Source: an uncultured Verrucomicrobiota bacterium (GTDB lineage: Bacteria > Verrucomicrobiota > Verrucomicrobiia > Limisphaerales > UBA9464). From it: a DNA stretch of 7,631 bases. The stretch spans positions 1 to 7,631 of the forward strand of contig CAIYXO010000102.1 of NCBI GenBank assembly GCA_903930165.1. The letters run 5' to 3'. Shown piece by piece: positions 1 through 7,121 of this stretch. Under the pieces are notes generated by a model that saw only the letters and a list, made by a program, of their open reading frames with translations, was not told where the DNA came from and ran no database searches. The position numbers and the translations under genes are program-made. Each line of letters opens with the position of its first letter. Position 1 is the first letter of the stretch.

Positions 1-1882
1 ACCAGCCATCCATGATGCTCATGTTGAGGCATCCGTGGGCGGTTGTCTTCATGCCGGACGTGCCTGAAGCCTCGAGCGGACGACGCGGATTGTTCAGCCA
101 GATGTCGCATCCAGAGACCATCTGGCGGGCGACATGGATGTCGTAGTTCTCGATGAAGACAAGGTGCCCCTTGAGTTCGCTGTACTTCGAGAGATGGATC
201 ACCTTCTGGATGAAGCGCTTGCCCGAGTCGTCCCGGGGATGCGCCTTGCCGGCGAAGACGAACTGGACCGGGTGGCCGGCATCCTTGACGAGCTTCACCA
301 CCGCCTCGAACTGGTCGAAGATCAGCGGCGCCCGCTTGTAGGTCGCGAAACGGCGGGCAAATCCGATGGTCAGTGCGTCGGGATTGAGGAAGGCGTCGAA
401 GGTGATGAAGTCCCCGTGGCTGAAAGTTCCGCCCTGGAGCAGCAGACGGCGGCGGGTGAACTCGATGAGTTCCCGACGGAGTCGGTAGCGCAACGCCCAG
501 ACTTCCTCGTCGCTGGTGACGGAAGGATCCGCCAGCTTGGCCCAGAACTCGGGGTTGTTGGCATCGGCGAACCAGTCGATCTCCGACTTGGCGGGATAGA
601 GCTGGTGGAACTTGCGCTTCCAGACCCGGCGGACCGTGCCCTTCATCCAGCCGACCAGGTGGATTCCGTTGGTGATGTGGCCGATGGGCACCTCCTCCGG
701 CGTCTTGGCGCCGTAGAGCTCCATCCACATCTCCCGGCTGACCGCCCCGTGCAGTTCGCTGACTCCGTTGGCGGCGCGCGAGTAGCGCAGCGCGAGAACT
801 GTCATGCAGAAGGTCTCGGAGGCTTCACCGGCCCGGACCCGGCCGAGGTTCATGAGTTCCTCGTGGCTGATCCGGAGATCGGAGAGGAAACCCTGGCCCG
901 CATAGCCGAGGAGGTCGCTGGTGAACCGGTCGTGGCCGGCTTCCACCGGGGTGTGGGTGGTGAAGAGGCACTCCGACTTCGTGGAGGCGGCGGCCTGGTC
1001 GAAGTTGCTGCCGGCTGCCAGCTTCTCACGGATCAACTCCAGGGTGAGGAAGGCCGCATGGCCCTCGTTCATGTGGAACGTCGAGGGCTGGACTCCGAGC
1101 ATGCGCAGCAAACGTACGCCGCCGACACCCAGCACGATCTCCTGCATCACACGGGTGGTGCTGTCGCCGCCATAGACCCGCAGCGTCAGGTCACGGAACA
1201 TCGGTTCGTTCTCGGGCCGGTTCGTGTCGAGGAGATACACCGGCACCCGGCCGATGTTCACCCGCCACGCGTGGAACCTCACCGTGCTCGCCGCGATGCG
1301 CACGGAACCGACGAGCTGGTCGCCACGGGCGTCCAGGACCGGCTCCAGGGGCAGGTTGGTCGGATTGAGCTGGGTGTAATACTCGGTCTGCCAGGTCTCC
1401 TGGCTGATCGCCTGCTGGAAATAGCCTTCCCGGTAGAAGAGCGAGACGCCCACGAACCCGATGCCCAGGTCGCTGGCGGACTTCGCATGGTCGCCGGCCA
1501 GCGCGCCGAGGCCGCCCGCCGCGATGGGGAGGGTTTCATGGAAGGCGAATTCGGCGGAGAAATAGGCCACCGGATTCGTCACCAGGTTCGGCGCGTTCTC
1601 GGTACCCCAGGTCTTCGGCGCCTTGATGTAGGCGTCGAAACGCGAAAGCACGCTCCGCACGCGGTCCGCGAATCCCGGGTCCTGGAGGCGGACCCGCAGC
1701 TCGTAGGGCGAGACCTCGCGCAGGATCGCCACGGCATTGTGGTACAGGTTCTGCCATCCGCGGGGTGAAAGGTCGTGGAAGACCTCCTGGGCCTCCTGGT
1801 CCCAACTCCACCAGAGGTTGCGGGCGAGCCGGTTCAGGCCGGAGACGATTTCAGTCAGTTCCGAGGCGGTCAGCGGTTTCAT
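1..1882 (-). CDS. glgP: Glycogen / alpha-glucan phosphorylase, 3' end cut off by window edge
   Basis: This PLP-dependent cytoplasmic enzyme removes terminal glucose units from alpha-1,4-glucans using phosphate and releases glucose-1-phosphate. The 627 visible residues start at the ATG at 1880-1882 and stay open to position 2. Residues 1-105 resemble the N-terminal DUF3417 region (NLWWSW at 22-27) typical of the Thermotoga/actinobacterial type of GlgP. Next come AYFSAEFAFHETLP (106-119), GGLGALAGDH (123-132), HMNEGHAAF (270-278), THTPVEAGHD (309-318), TNGIH (404-408), RRFATYKR (510-517) and FAGKAHP (543-549). The signature SGTSGMK ends in Lys612, which by homology to the muscle enzyme is the PLP Schiff-base lysine, followed by LNMSIMDGW at the edge. 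Family members run about 700-850 residues, so roughly 100 or more C-terminal residues are missing from view. No Shine-Dalgarno sequence is evident before the ATG. The family is certain; glucan preference (glycogen or maltodextrin) is not. Confidence 0.96.
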   Translation of the reverse strand, partial: MKPLTASELTEIVSGLNRLARNLWWSWDQEAQEVFHDLSPRGWQNLYHNAVAILREVSPYELRVRLQDPGFADRVRSVLSRFDAYIKAPKTWGTENAPNLVTNPVAYFSAEFAFHETLPIAAGGLGALAGDHAKSASDLGIGFVGVSLFYREGYFQQAISQETWQTEYYTQLNPTNLPLEPVLDARGDQLVGSVRIAASTVRFHAWRVNIGRVPVYLLDTNRPENEPMFRDLTLRVYGGDSTTRVMQEIVLGVGGVRLLRMLGVQPSTFHMNEGHAAFLTLELIREKLAAGSNFDQAAASTKSECLFTTHTPVEAGHDRFTSDLLGYAGQGFLSDLRISHEELMNLGRVRAGEASETFCMTVLALRYSRAANGVSELHGAVSREMWMELYGAKTPEEVPIGHITNGIHLVGWMKGTVRRVWKRKFHQLYPAKSEIDWFADANNPEFWAKLADPSVTSDEEVWALRYRLRRELIEFTRRRLLLQGGTFSHGDFITFDAFLNPDALTIGFARRFATYKRAPLIFDQFEAVVKLVKDAGHPVQFVFAGKAHPRDDSGKRFIQKVIHLSKYSELKGHLVFIENYDIHVARQMVSGCDIWLNNPRRPLEASGTSGMKTTAHGCLNMSIMDGW

Positions 1883-1978
1883 GGTTCCAGGAATTCAGGA
1901 CACGGATCTCCCGTTGGTTGCCGGGTCAGCGCGAAAAGCATGGAACGCGAAGTCCCGGATGAGAAGGCAAAGTGTGGC

Positions 1979-1999
1979 GCGCCGACGAAATGCCGGCGC
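1979..1999 (-). terminator. Possible hairpin after the aldolase gene
   Basis: GCGCCG and CGGCGC form a perfect 6-bp GC stem with a 9-nt loop, starting 26 nt past the aldolase stop codon and inside the 143-bp gap before glgP. No T-run follows, so it is not a classical intrinsic terminator. It could be a chance hairpin in GC-rich DNA, or a weak attenuator between the aldolase gene and glgP. I found nothing else convincing in 1883-2025, including no clear sigma70-type promoter for glgP. Confidence 0.25.
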
Positions 2000-2025
2000 C
2001 CGAGTCGACGCGGGCCCGCCTCACC

Positions 2026-2856
2026 TCAGGCGAGGAACGTAGCCGCCTGCGCGGCCGTAGCCCCGTCGTGGACAAGGGCCATCAGCGCCCGCGTCATCCC
2101 CGCCGGATTCGCATGCTGGATAATGTTCCTGCCGTACACGATGCCCGAAGCCCCCTGCGCCACCAGCCGTTCCGTCCGCTCCAGGATCTCGGCGTCGGAC
2201 GCCTTTCCCCCGCCCCGCACCAGGACCGGGATGCCGCCGGCGATCTGCACGACCCGATGGTAGACCGAGACGTCGTCGGTCGGATCGGCCTTGATGATGT
2301 CCGCACCCAGCTCGACCGCCTGGCGGACCAGAGGCAGGATCTTGTCGAGGTCTCCGTCCACCATGTAGCCGCCCGCCTTCGCGTTCGGCTGGAAGACCAG
2401 CGGCTCCACCATCAGCGGCATCGCGTACCGGTCGCAGTCCGGCTTGATGTCGAGGATGTTCTGGATGCACTGGTCCGTCACCTCGGGCTGGCCCGGGATG
2501 CGGAACAGGTTCACCACCACACAGGTCGCATCCAGGCGGAGCGCCTGCTCCACCGGATCCACGATCATCCGGCTGAAAAGCGTCCGAGGAAGGTCCTGCC
2601 CGTAGACGTTCGCCACGTCGGTCCGCAACACCAGCGCCGGCTTGGCCTTGCCGGGAATGCACTGCAGGTGGCGCGCCTGGCCCACGGTCAACTGGACGGC
2701 GTCCGGCGCCGCCGAGACCACGGTTCGCACCGCGGCGCCGATGTCCTCGATGCCGGCGAGGAATCCGCGTTCGTTGAAGAATCCATGGTCGATGGCGACG
2801 TCGAAGCAGCGACCGGACTTGGGGTTGAAGAGACGGTTGAGACGGAACTGTTTCAT
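2026..2856 (-). CDS. Class I aldolase of the DhnA/FbaB/LsrF family (COG1830-like)
   Basis: This predicted cytoplasmic TIM-barrel aldolase of 276 residues uses a Schiff-base lysine. Relatives are class I fructose-1,6-bisphosphate aldolases, LsrF (autoinducer-2 phosphate thiolase) and archaeal ADH synthase. Family marks are VAIDHGFF near the N-terminus (Asp23, His24), GADIIK with the likely Schiff-base Lys189, the phosphate-binding loop LVRGGGK (212-218) and GRNIIQ (242-247) near the C-terminus. The frame stays open upstream to an ATG at 2931. I prefer the ATG at 2854-2856 because it begins MKQFRLNRLFNPKSGR, as family members usually do, whereas the 25 extra residues look unconserved. It lies upstream of glgP on the same strand, 143 bp away, so co-transcription is possible but unproven. 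It is divergent from the lactonase gene. The substrate cannot be named: Lys189 is followed by ADPTDD, and true FBP aldolase activity should not be assumed. Confidence 0.9.
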   Translation of the reverse strand: MKQFRLNRLFNPKSGRCFDVAIDHGFFNERGFLAGIEDIGAAVRTVVSAAPDAVQLTVGQARHLQCIPGKAKPALVLRTDVANVYGQDLPRTLFSRMIVDPVEQALRLDATCVVVNLFRIPGQPEVTDQCIQNILDIKPDCDRYAMPLMVEPLVFQPNAKAGGYMVDGDLDKILPLVRQAVELGADIIKADPTDDVSVYHRVVQIAGGIPVLVRGGGKASDAEILERTERLVAQGASGIVYGRNIIQHANPAGMTRALMALVHDGATAAQAATFLA

Positions 2857-2982
2857 GTGGCTCGCGGTAAGTTGAGCGGGAGCCGGCGCCCCGCCAATGT
2901 GAATGTGGATGCGGTTGGAGATCCCCGCCACGGAACAGGTCGTTGCCTCCGGTCCGAGGAACGTCTACTGCTGGGTCTTCCC
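2857..2982. promoter_or_regulatory. Divergent intergenic region between aldolase and lactonase genes
   Basis: These 126 bp must carry the promoter of the lactonase series and probably that of the aldolase, because the two genes point away from each other. I could not pick out a convincing -35/-10 pair on either strand, nor a palindromic operator. A GAGGA at 2956-2960 lies too far (about 22 nt) from the lactonase ATG to serve as its ribosome binding site. The call rests on gene arrangement only. Confidence 0.4.
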
Positions 2983-4089
2983 ATGAAAGCATCGCGCCCG
3001 ATTCCGTTCGCACTCGGCTGCCTGGCCGCCGTGCTGATAGAAACCCAAACCGCCGAGGCGGCGGATTCCCGTGCACAAGCCTCCGCCCGCGGCGGCGCGA
3101 CTCGGATCCAGTCCCAGCCGCGCAGGTCCACGCCTTCGAAATCCTATCCGACCTTCGGCTCCGTGGACCGACGCGCCCCGGAGCTCGACGCCCTGCTCGC
3201 CCCCGATGCCCGGATGGAAAAGCTCGCGGACGGTTTCACCTGGTCCGAAGGCCCCGTCTGGCGCAGCGCATCGTCGGACCTGCTGTTCTCGGACGTCCCG
3301 AAGAACCGCATCCACCGATGGTCCGAAAGCGACGGCCTCTCCGTCTTCCTCGAACCCAGCGGCTACACGGGCCACTCGCTGAAGTTCCGCGAACCCGGAT
3401 CCAACGGACTCGCCACGGACCGCGCCGGAAATCTCCTGGTCTGCCAGCACGGCGACCGGCGGGTCTCCCGACTGCGGCCCGACGGCTCCTTCGAACCGCT
3501 CGCGGAGTTCGTGAACGGCCGCCGTCTCAATTCGCCGAACGACCTCTGCGTCGCGGCCAACGGCGACATCTACTTCACGGATCCTCCCTACGCCCACGAA
3601 GGCCTGGACGCCAGCCCGCTCAAGGAACTCCTCTTCAACGGGGTCTACCTCCGTCGCAGGAACGGTGAACTGGTCCTCCTCACCGATCGGATCCCCTTCC
3701 CCAACGGGATCGCCCTCTCGCCCGACGGCAAGACCCTCTACGTGAACCAGTCCGATCCCAGGTCCCCGGTCATCTCCTCGTTCCCGGTGAGGCCGGACGG
3801 GACGGTCGGCGACGGCTCCACCTTCTTCGACGCTTCCGCGCTGCTCCCGGGACGCAAGGGCCTCCCGGACGGGCTCAAGGTCGACGAACGAGGCAACCTG
3901 TGGTCGAGCGGTCCCGGCGGCATCCTGGTGATCTCGCCGGCGGGCAAGCTCCTCGGCATCCTCGACACCGGTGTGCCGACGGCAAACTGCAACTGGGGAG
4001 ACGACGGCAGGACGCTCTACATCACCGCAGACACCCAACTGCTGCGCATCCGCACGCTCGTCCGAGGCGCCGGCTGGGATCGTCGATGA
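2983..4089 (+). CDS. Exported SMP-30/gluconolactonase-family lactonase
   Basis: This is a predicted six-bladed beta-propeller sugar lactonase of 368 residues that, by family, hydrolyses aldonolactones such as gluconolactone using a divalent metal. The N-terminus looks like a Sec signal peptide: basic start, hydrophobic stretch (about 8-19) and an AEA|AD cleavage site after residue 26, so it should act in the periplasm or outside. A low-complexity Arg/Ser/Pro linker runs to about residue 63. Metal and active-site motifs appear in the family order: SEGPVW (Glu89), NSPNDL (Asn183/Asn186), PNGIALSPDGKTLYV (Asn241) and PDGLKVDERGNLW (Asp296), then NCNWGDDGRTLYIT near the end. The frame is open far upstream, but the ATG at 2983 is chosen because it begins the signal peptide just before the conserved domain. 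It is the first gene of a plus-strand series, 58 nt before the AlgH-like gene. The exact sugar substrate is unknown; many relatives are annotated as gluconolactonase without assay. Confidence 0.93.
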   Translation: MKASRPIPFALGCLAAVLIETQTAEAADSRAQASARGGATRIQSQPRRSTPSKSYPTFGSVDRRAPELDALLAPDARMEKLADGFTWSEGPVWRSASSDLLFSDVPKNRIHRWSESDGLSVFLEPSGYTGHSLKFREPGSNGLATDRAGNLLVCQHGDRRVSRLRPDGSFEPLAEFVNGRRLNSPNDLCVAANGDIYFTDPPYAHEGLDASPLKELLFNGVYLRRRNGELVLLTDRIPFPNGIALSPDGKTLYVNQSDPRSPVISSFPVRPDGTVGDGSTFFDASALLPGRKGLPDGLKVDERGNLWSSGPGGILVISPAGKLLGILDTGVPTANCNWGDDGRTLYITADTQLLRIRTLVRGAGWDRR

Positions 4090-4147
4090 TGCCCCACCGG
4101 AGGCCTTGTCGCCTTCCCCTTGTGGCTCCATCGTCGTCGGGTCCGCC

Positions 4148-4723
4148 ATGGCCAAGCCCCTCCGACGTTCCAAGTCCTCCCTGAAAGGGCGATTCCTCCT
4201 CGACGGAGGATCCCTCACGGGAACCTTTTTTCATCGGACGGTGGTCCTGGTCTGCGAGCACAACGCGGAAGGCGCCTTCGGCTTGGTCCTCAACCGGCCC
4301 AGCGGAAGCCAACTCGACGACGTGTTGAACGTGGATGTGCCGCCGAGGCTTCAGGGAATGCCGATCTTCAACGGAGGACCGGTGCAACCGGCAGCGCTCA
4401 GCTATCTGGTCACCCACCCCGCCTTGAAAGGAGGAAACGTCCTCCCCAGGCTCGTCCTCGGACACGACCTCGAAGCCCTGCTCCGCCTGGCCGCCGAGCC
4501 CGCCGACGGGCTGCGTCTACGCACGTTTGCCGGTTACGCGGGCTGGGCGCCTGGGCAACTGGACGACGAGGTGGCCCGGAATTCCTGGATCACCCGCAAG
4601 GCGACACTGGATCTGATCTATCGGGAACCCGCCGAGTCGCTCTGGCGGGAGGTTCTCCGCCTCAGCCGAGACTGGCGCGACCGACTTCTTGGGGACTCAC
4701 CGGATTCCATGTCCCGAAACTGA
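4148..4723 (+). CDS. YqgE/AlgH family protein (UPF0301, DUF179)
   Basis: This 191-residue cytoplasmic protein belongs to a widespread family of unknown biochemical function; Pseudomonas AlgH was linked to alginate regulation. The family pattern is clear: LKGRFLLDGGSLTGTFFHRT followed by VVLVCEHNAEGAFGLVLNRP in the N-terminal third, FNGGPVQPAAL in the middle, and FAGYAGWAPGQLDDE with a following W in the C-terminal half. The length matches the usual 180-200 residues. The ATG at 4148 places the conserved LKGRFL segment about 12 residues in, as expected; the frame is open upstream without family similarity. There is no clear Shine-Dalgarno sequence. It follows the lactonase by 58 nt and precedes the nucleosidase-like gene by 3 nt, so at least the latter two are very likely co-transcribed and translationally coupled. 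There are no membrane segments or signal peptide. Confidence 0.94.
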   Translation: MAKPLRRSKSSLKGRFLLDGGSLTGTFFHRTVVLVCEHNAEGAFGLVLNRPSGSQLDDVLNVDVPPRLQGMPIFNGGPVQPAALSYLVTHPALKGGNVLPRLVLGHDLEALLRLAAEPADGLRLRTFAGYAGWAPGQLDDEVARNSWITRKATLDLIYREPAESLWREVLRLSRDWRDRLLGDSPDSMSRN

Positions 4724-4726
4724 TCC

Positions 4727-5419
4727 GTGAAACGGTCCCTGCTCTTCTTCGCCATGCCCAGCGAGGCGGCCCCATTTCTCCGCGAAATGCGGCGGCTCGG
4801 GCGCCAGGCGACATCGGCGTCCCTTCCCGATGCGGCCGCAGGGGGCAGGCGGTACCGCTCCGGTGATCTCGAGATCTGGGTCACCGGGATCGGCCACTCC
4901 AACGCCGTCGCCGTCGGAACCATGGCCCTCGACACCGTCCAACCGGAACGGGTGGTCACCGCCGGCGTGGGAGGGGCCCTGCGGCCGGGAATGAAGGTCG
5001 GCGATGTGATCCACGACGCCGAGGAACAAACCGGACTCGCCGGGCCCCTTTCCACCCTCGGCAGCCGCGCCGGACTGTGTGCCCTTTCACGGACCGTCGT
5101 CGTCACTGCGGCGCAGAAGTCGGCCCTGTTCCTGTCCGCCGGAGCGGACATCGTGGACATGGAATCCGGCGCGATACGGGAACTGTGCCGCCTCCGGTCG
5201 ACCCCCTCCGCCACCGTCCGATCCGTCTCCGACCAGGCCGAAGCCGATCTCCCGTTGGACTTCAACCGCGTCTACACCGGCTCGATGAAGCTGTCGCCGG
5301 CACGGTTGGCCTGGGAAATCCTGCGGCGCCCGTCCGCCGTTCCAGGCCTGATCCGCTTGGGAAGCCATGCGGCCCTGGCCTCGGAACACCTCGCCAGCAT
5401 CCTGGCCAAGGCACTCTGA
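4727..5419 (+). CDS. Nucleosidase / nucleoside phosphorylase-fold protein (PNP_UDP_1, MTAN-like)
   Basis: This 230-residue predicted cytoplasmic enzyme has the purine nucleoside phosphorylase/MTA-SAH nucleosidase fold and would cleave the N-glycosidic bond of a nucleoside. Visible marks are AMPSEA at 9-14 (Glu13, in the place of the catalytic Glu of MTAN), WVTGIGHSNA (51-60), the glycine-rich TAGVGGALRPGMKVGDV (78-94), VDMESGAI (143-150, Met145/Glu146, ribose binding in relatives) and VRSVSDQAEAD (164-174), where Asp169 matches the catalytic Asp of MTAN. The start is the GTG at 4727; this begins the conserved strand KRSLLFFAM directly and lies 3 nt after the AlgH-like stop, suggesting reinitiation. 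Candidate activities include MTA/SAH nucleosidase, futalosine hydrolase (MqnB) or the hopanoid-pathway phosphorylase. The sequence alone does not decide, and no menaquinone or hopanoid gene is in view. Confidence 0.88.
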   Translation: MKRSLLFFAMPSEAAPFLREMRRLGRQATSASLPDAAAGGRRYRSGDLEIWVTGIGHSNAVAVGTMALDTVQPERVVTAGVGGALRPGMKVGDVIHDAEEQTGLAGPLSTLGSRAGLCALSRTVVVTAAQKSALFLSAGADIVDMESGAIRELCRLRSTPSATVRSVSDQAEADLPLDFNRVYTGSMKLSPARLAWEILRRPSAVPGLIRLGSHAALASEHLASILAKAL

Positions 5420-5428
5420 ACCGCTGAA

Positions 5429-5577
5429 GGGGAGCCTCGCGCCAAAGCGCGAAACCGCGAAGCGGCTCGAAGCAAAACGGACGCCTTGCTGAGGGAAGTG
5501 TGATCAACCGCCGAAGTTGCCGTATCGGCTCGCCCCCCGCTTGCCCTTGGCTCCTTGCGTTTTCGCATGAGCTCCCT
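5429..5577. repeat. Inverted-repeat element A (degenerate MITE/REP-like copy)
   Basis: About 149 bp lie between the nucleosidase-like gene and the phosphohexomutase gene. The left arm (about 5429-5465) carries three consecutive 8-bp units: CGCCAAAG (5440-5447), CGCGAAAC (5448-5455) and CGCGAAGC (5456-5463). The right arm (about 5539-5577) is an imperfect inverted copy: read on the minus strand it begins GGGAGCTCATGCGAAAACGC, against GGGAGCCTCGCGCCAAAGCG on the left. The core between arms is about 73 bp. The left arm alone can fold CGCGC-CAAA-GCGCG (5438-5451) within GAGCC/GGCTC, starting 12 nt after the upstream stop, so it may also act as a transcript end. It matches the arms of the element at 7122-7272 and has nearly the same size. 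Its family name is unknown to me, and no coding capacity is evident. Confidence 0.75.
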
Positions 5578-5678
5578 CCTCTCTCCCGTTGGATGATTCC
5601 AGACCGAGGCAAAACCCGTCGGCCCGCGGAATCCGCGTGCCTCCCGACCGGGCTCTGTGGTTAGTTCCGGCGCACATT

Positions 5679-7100
5679 ATGGGCTCGATCAAATTCGGCA
5701 CCGACGGCTGGCGCGCGGTCATCGGCGAGGACTTCACCTTCGCCAACCTCGCCCGCGTGTCGCAGGCGACTGCGGACTACTGGAAAGCCAATCCGGTCGA
5801 GGGTGCCGATCCGAACAAGGTGGTGGTGGGATACGACCGCCGGTTCCTCTCGGACCAGTTTGCGGCCCGTGTGGCCGAAGTCCTCGCGGGGAACGGATTC
5901 ATCGTCACCCTGACCGACCGTCCCACGCCGACGCCGAGTGTGTCGTTCGAGGTGAAGCGCCAGAAGGCCATCGGCGGAGTCATGCTCACCGCCAGCCACA
6001 ACCCGCCTTCCTTCAACGGATTCAAGCTCAAGGCCTGGTACGGCGGCTCCGCCGAGCCCGCCATCTGCCAGGCGGTGGAGGCTCTTCTCGACGCCTCTCC
6101 CGTGAAGTCGACTCCGCTGGCCGCGGCCCGCAAAGCCGGCTCGGTGACGGTGAAGGACATCCGCAAGGCGCACTACGCCGCACTCAAGAAGCTCGTCGAT
6201 TTCCCGAAGATCGCCGCTTCGAAGCTGAAGTTCGCCCATGAGGCGCTCTACGGGGTCGGCGCCGGATGTTTCGATGAACTTCTAAAGGGAACGACCTGCC
6301 GGGTCACCACCATCAACGCCGAGCACAATCCCGGCTTCGGCGGCATCAACCCCGAGCCCATCGCCCGGAACTACGTCAACTCGATCCCGTTCCTGAAGAA
6401 GCATCCGCACGACATCTGCCTGGTCACCGACGGCGACGCCGACCGGGTGGGCGGCCTGATGGGCAATGGCGATCCGCTGACCACCCATCAGATCATCTGC
6501 CTGCTTTTGGAGCACTACGTGAAGAACCGCGGAATGCGCGGCCGGGTCGTCAAGGCCCTCACCACCACCTCCATGGTGGATGTCATGTGCGCCAAGCTGG
6601 GTCTGGAACTCGTGGAGACCGGAGTCGGATTCAAATACATCGCTTCCGAGATCATCAAGGGGGGCGTCCTCCTGGGATTCGAGGAAAGCGGCGGGATCGG
6701 CTTCCCCGGCCACATCCCGGAACGCGACGGCATCGCGGCCGGCCTGGTCCTGCTGGAACTGCTGGCGATGGAGAAGAAACCCCTCAAGACCCTGCTGGCC
6801 CAATTGGAGAAGCAGTACGGAACCTTCCGCTACGCCCGGATCGACACCCATTTCCCTCTCGAGAAGCGGGCGGCCCTGATGGAGTACTGCAAGACCCGGC
6901 CTCCGGCGAAGCTCCTGAAGTCGCCGGTCACCGAAGTGAAGTCGTTCGACGGCGTCAAATTCATCGCCAAGGATTCCTCGTGGCTGATGCTCCGCGGCTC
7001 GGGAACCGAACCGATCCTGCGCATCTACGCCGAGGCCAAGTCCGACGCCGACGCGGCGGCCCTCCTGAAGCTGGGTGTGAAGATCACCAAGGAGGTCTGA
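5679..7100 (+). CDS. Alpha-D-phosphohexomutase (phosphoglucomutase/phosphomannomutase family)
   Basis: This complete cytoplasmic enzyme of 473 residues moves the phosphate between C1 and C6 of a hexose, most likely glucose-1-phosphate to glucose-6-phosphate, through a phosphoserine. All four family signatures are present in order: FGTDGWR (6-12) opening domain 1, the TASHNPP loop (104-110) with catalytic Ser106, the Mg-binding DGDADR (251-256), the sugar-specificity loop GFEESGG (333-339) and the phosphate-binding RGSGTEP (439-445) in domain 4. The ATG at 5679 is chosen because FGTDGWR then sits at residue 6, as in relatives; the frame is open further upstream but without similarity. There is no clear Shine-Dalgarno sequence or promoter in the 101 bp between the upstream repeat element and the ATG. 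It could serve glycogen use together with the phosphorylase at the left of the window. GEESG-type loops favour glucose substrates in this superfamily, but mannose or glucosamine phosphates cannot be excluded. Confidence 0.95.
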   Translation: MGSIKFGTDGWRAVIGEDFTFANLARVSQATADYWKANPVEGADPNKVVVGYDRRFLSDQFAARVAEVLAGNGFIVTLTDRPTPTPSVSFEVKRQKAIGGVMLTASHNPPSFNGFKLKAWYGGSAEPAICQAVEALLDASPVKSTPLAAARKAGSVTVKDIRKAHYAALKKLVDFPKIAASKLKFAHEALYGVGAGCFDELLKGTTCRVTTINAEHNPGFGGINPEPIARNYVNSIPFLKKHPHDICLVTDGDADRVGGLMGNGDPLTTHQIICLLLEHYVKNRGMRGRVVKALTTTSMVDVMCAKLGLELVETGVGFKYIASEIIKGGVLLGFEESGGIGFPGHIPERDGIAAGLVLLELLAMEKKPLKTLLAQLEKQYGTFRYARIDTHFPLEKRAALMEYCKTRPPAKLLKSPVTEVKSFDGVKFIAKDSSWLMLRGSGTEPILRIYAEAKSDADAAALLKLGVKITKEV

Positions 7101-7121
7101 CAGAACCATCGGGAACGGGTT

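Noticed and set aside
134..1768. Long open frame (544 codons) on the plus strand opposite glgP
   Set aside because: It is antisense to an unmistakable glycogen phosphorylase. Its product is rich in Arg, Glu, Gly and Val without any family motif, as expected for the mirror frame of a GC-rich gene.
1883..2025. Sigma70-type promoter for glgP
   Set aside because: No -35/-10 pair with acceptable match and spacing could be found on the minus strand; calling one would be guesswork.
2857..2931. 25-residue N-terminal extension of the aldolase
   Set aside because: The internal ATG at 2856 begins the conserved family N-terminus, and the extension looks like translated intergenic DNA.
1972..2982. In-frame upstream extension of the lactonase (337 codons)
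   Set aside because: It overlaps the aldolase gene antisense and would bury the signal peptide; the extension has no recognisable domain and is merely stop-free GC-rich sequence.
2965..4218. 417-codon minus-strand frame opposite the lactonase gene
   Set aside because: The plus-strand frame carries all SMP-30 motifs and a signal peptide; the antisense product has no recognisable motif and an acidic/arginine-rich shadow composition.
5429..5577. CRISPR array or tandem-repeat reading of the CGCCAA-type units
   Set aside because: The units are only 8 bp, contiguous without spacers and arranged as inverted arms, which does not fit CRISPR.
5589..5678. Upstream TTG start giving the phosphohexomutase 30 more residues
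   Set aside because: The extension MDDSRPRQNPSARG... has no family counterpart, and FGTDGWR belongs within the first dozen residues, which fits the ATG at 5679.
6282..7109. 275-codon minus-strand frame opposite the phosphohexomutase
   Set aside because: It is antisense to a gene with all four family signatures, and no motif is visible in its product.
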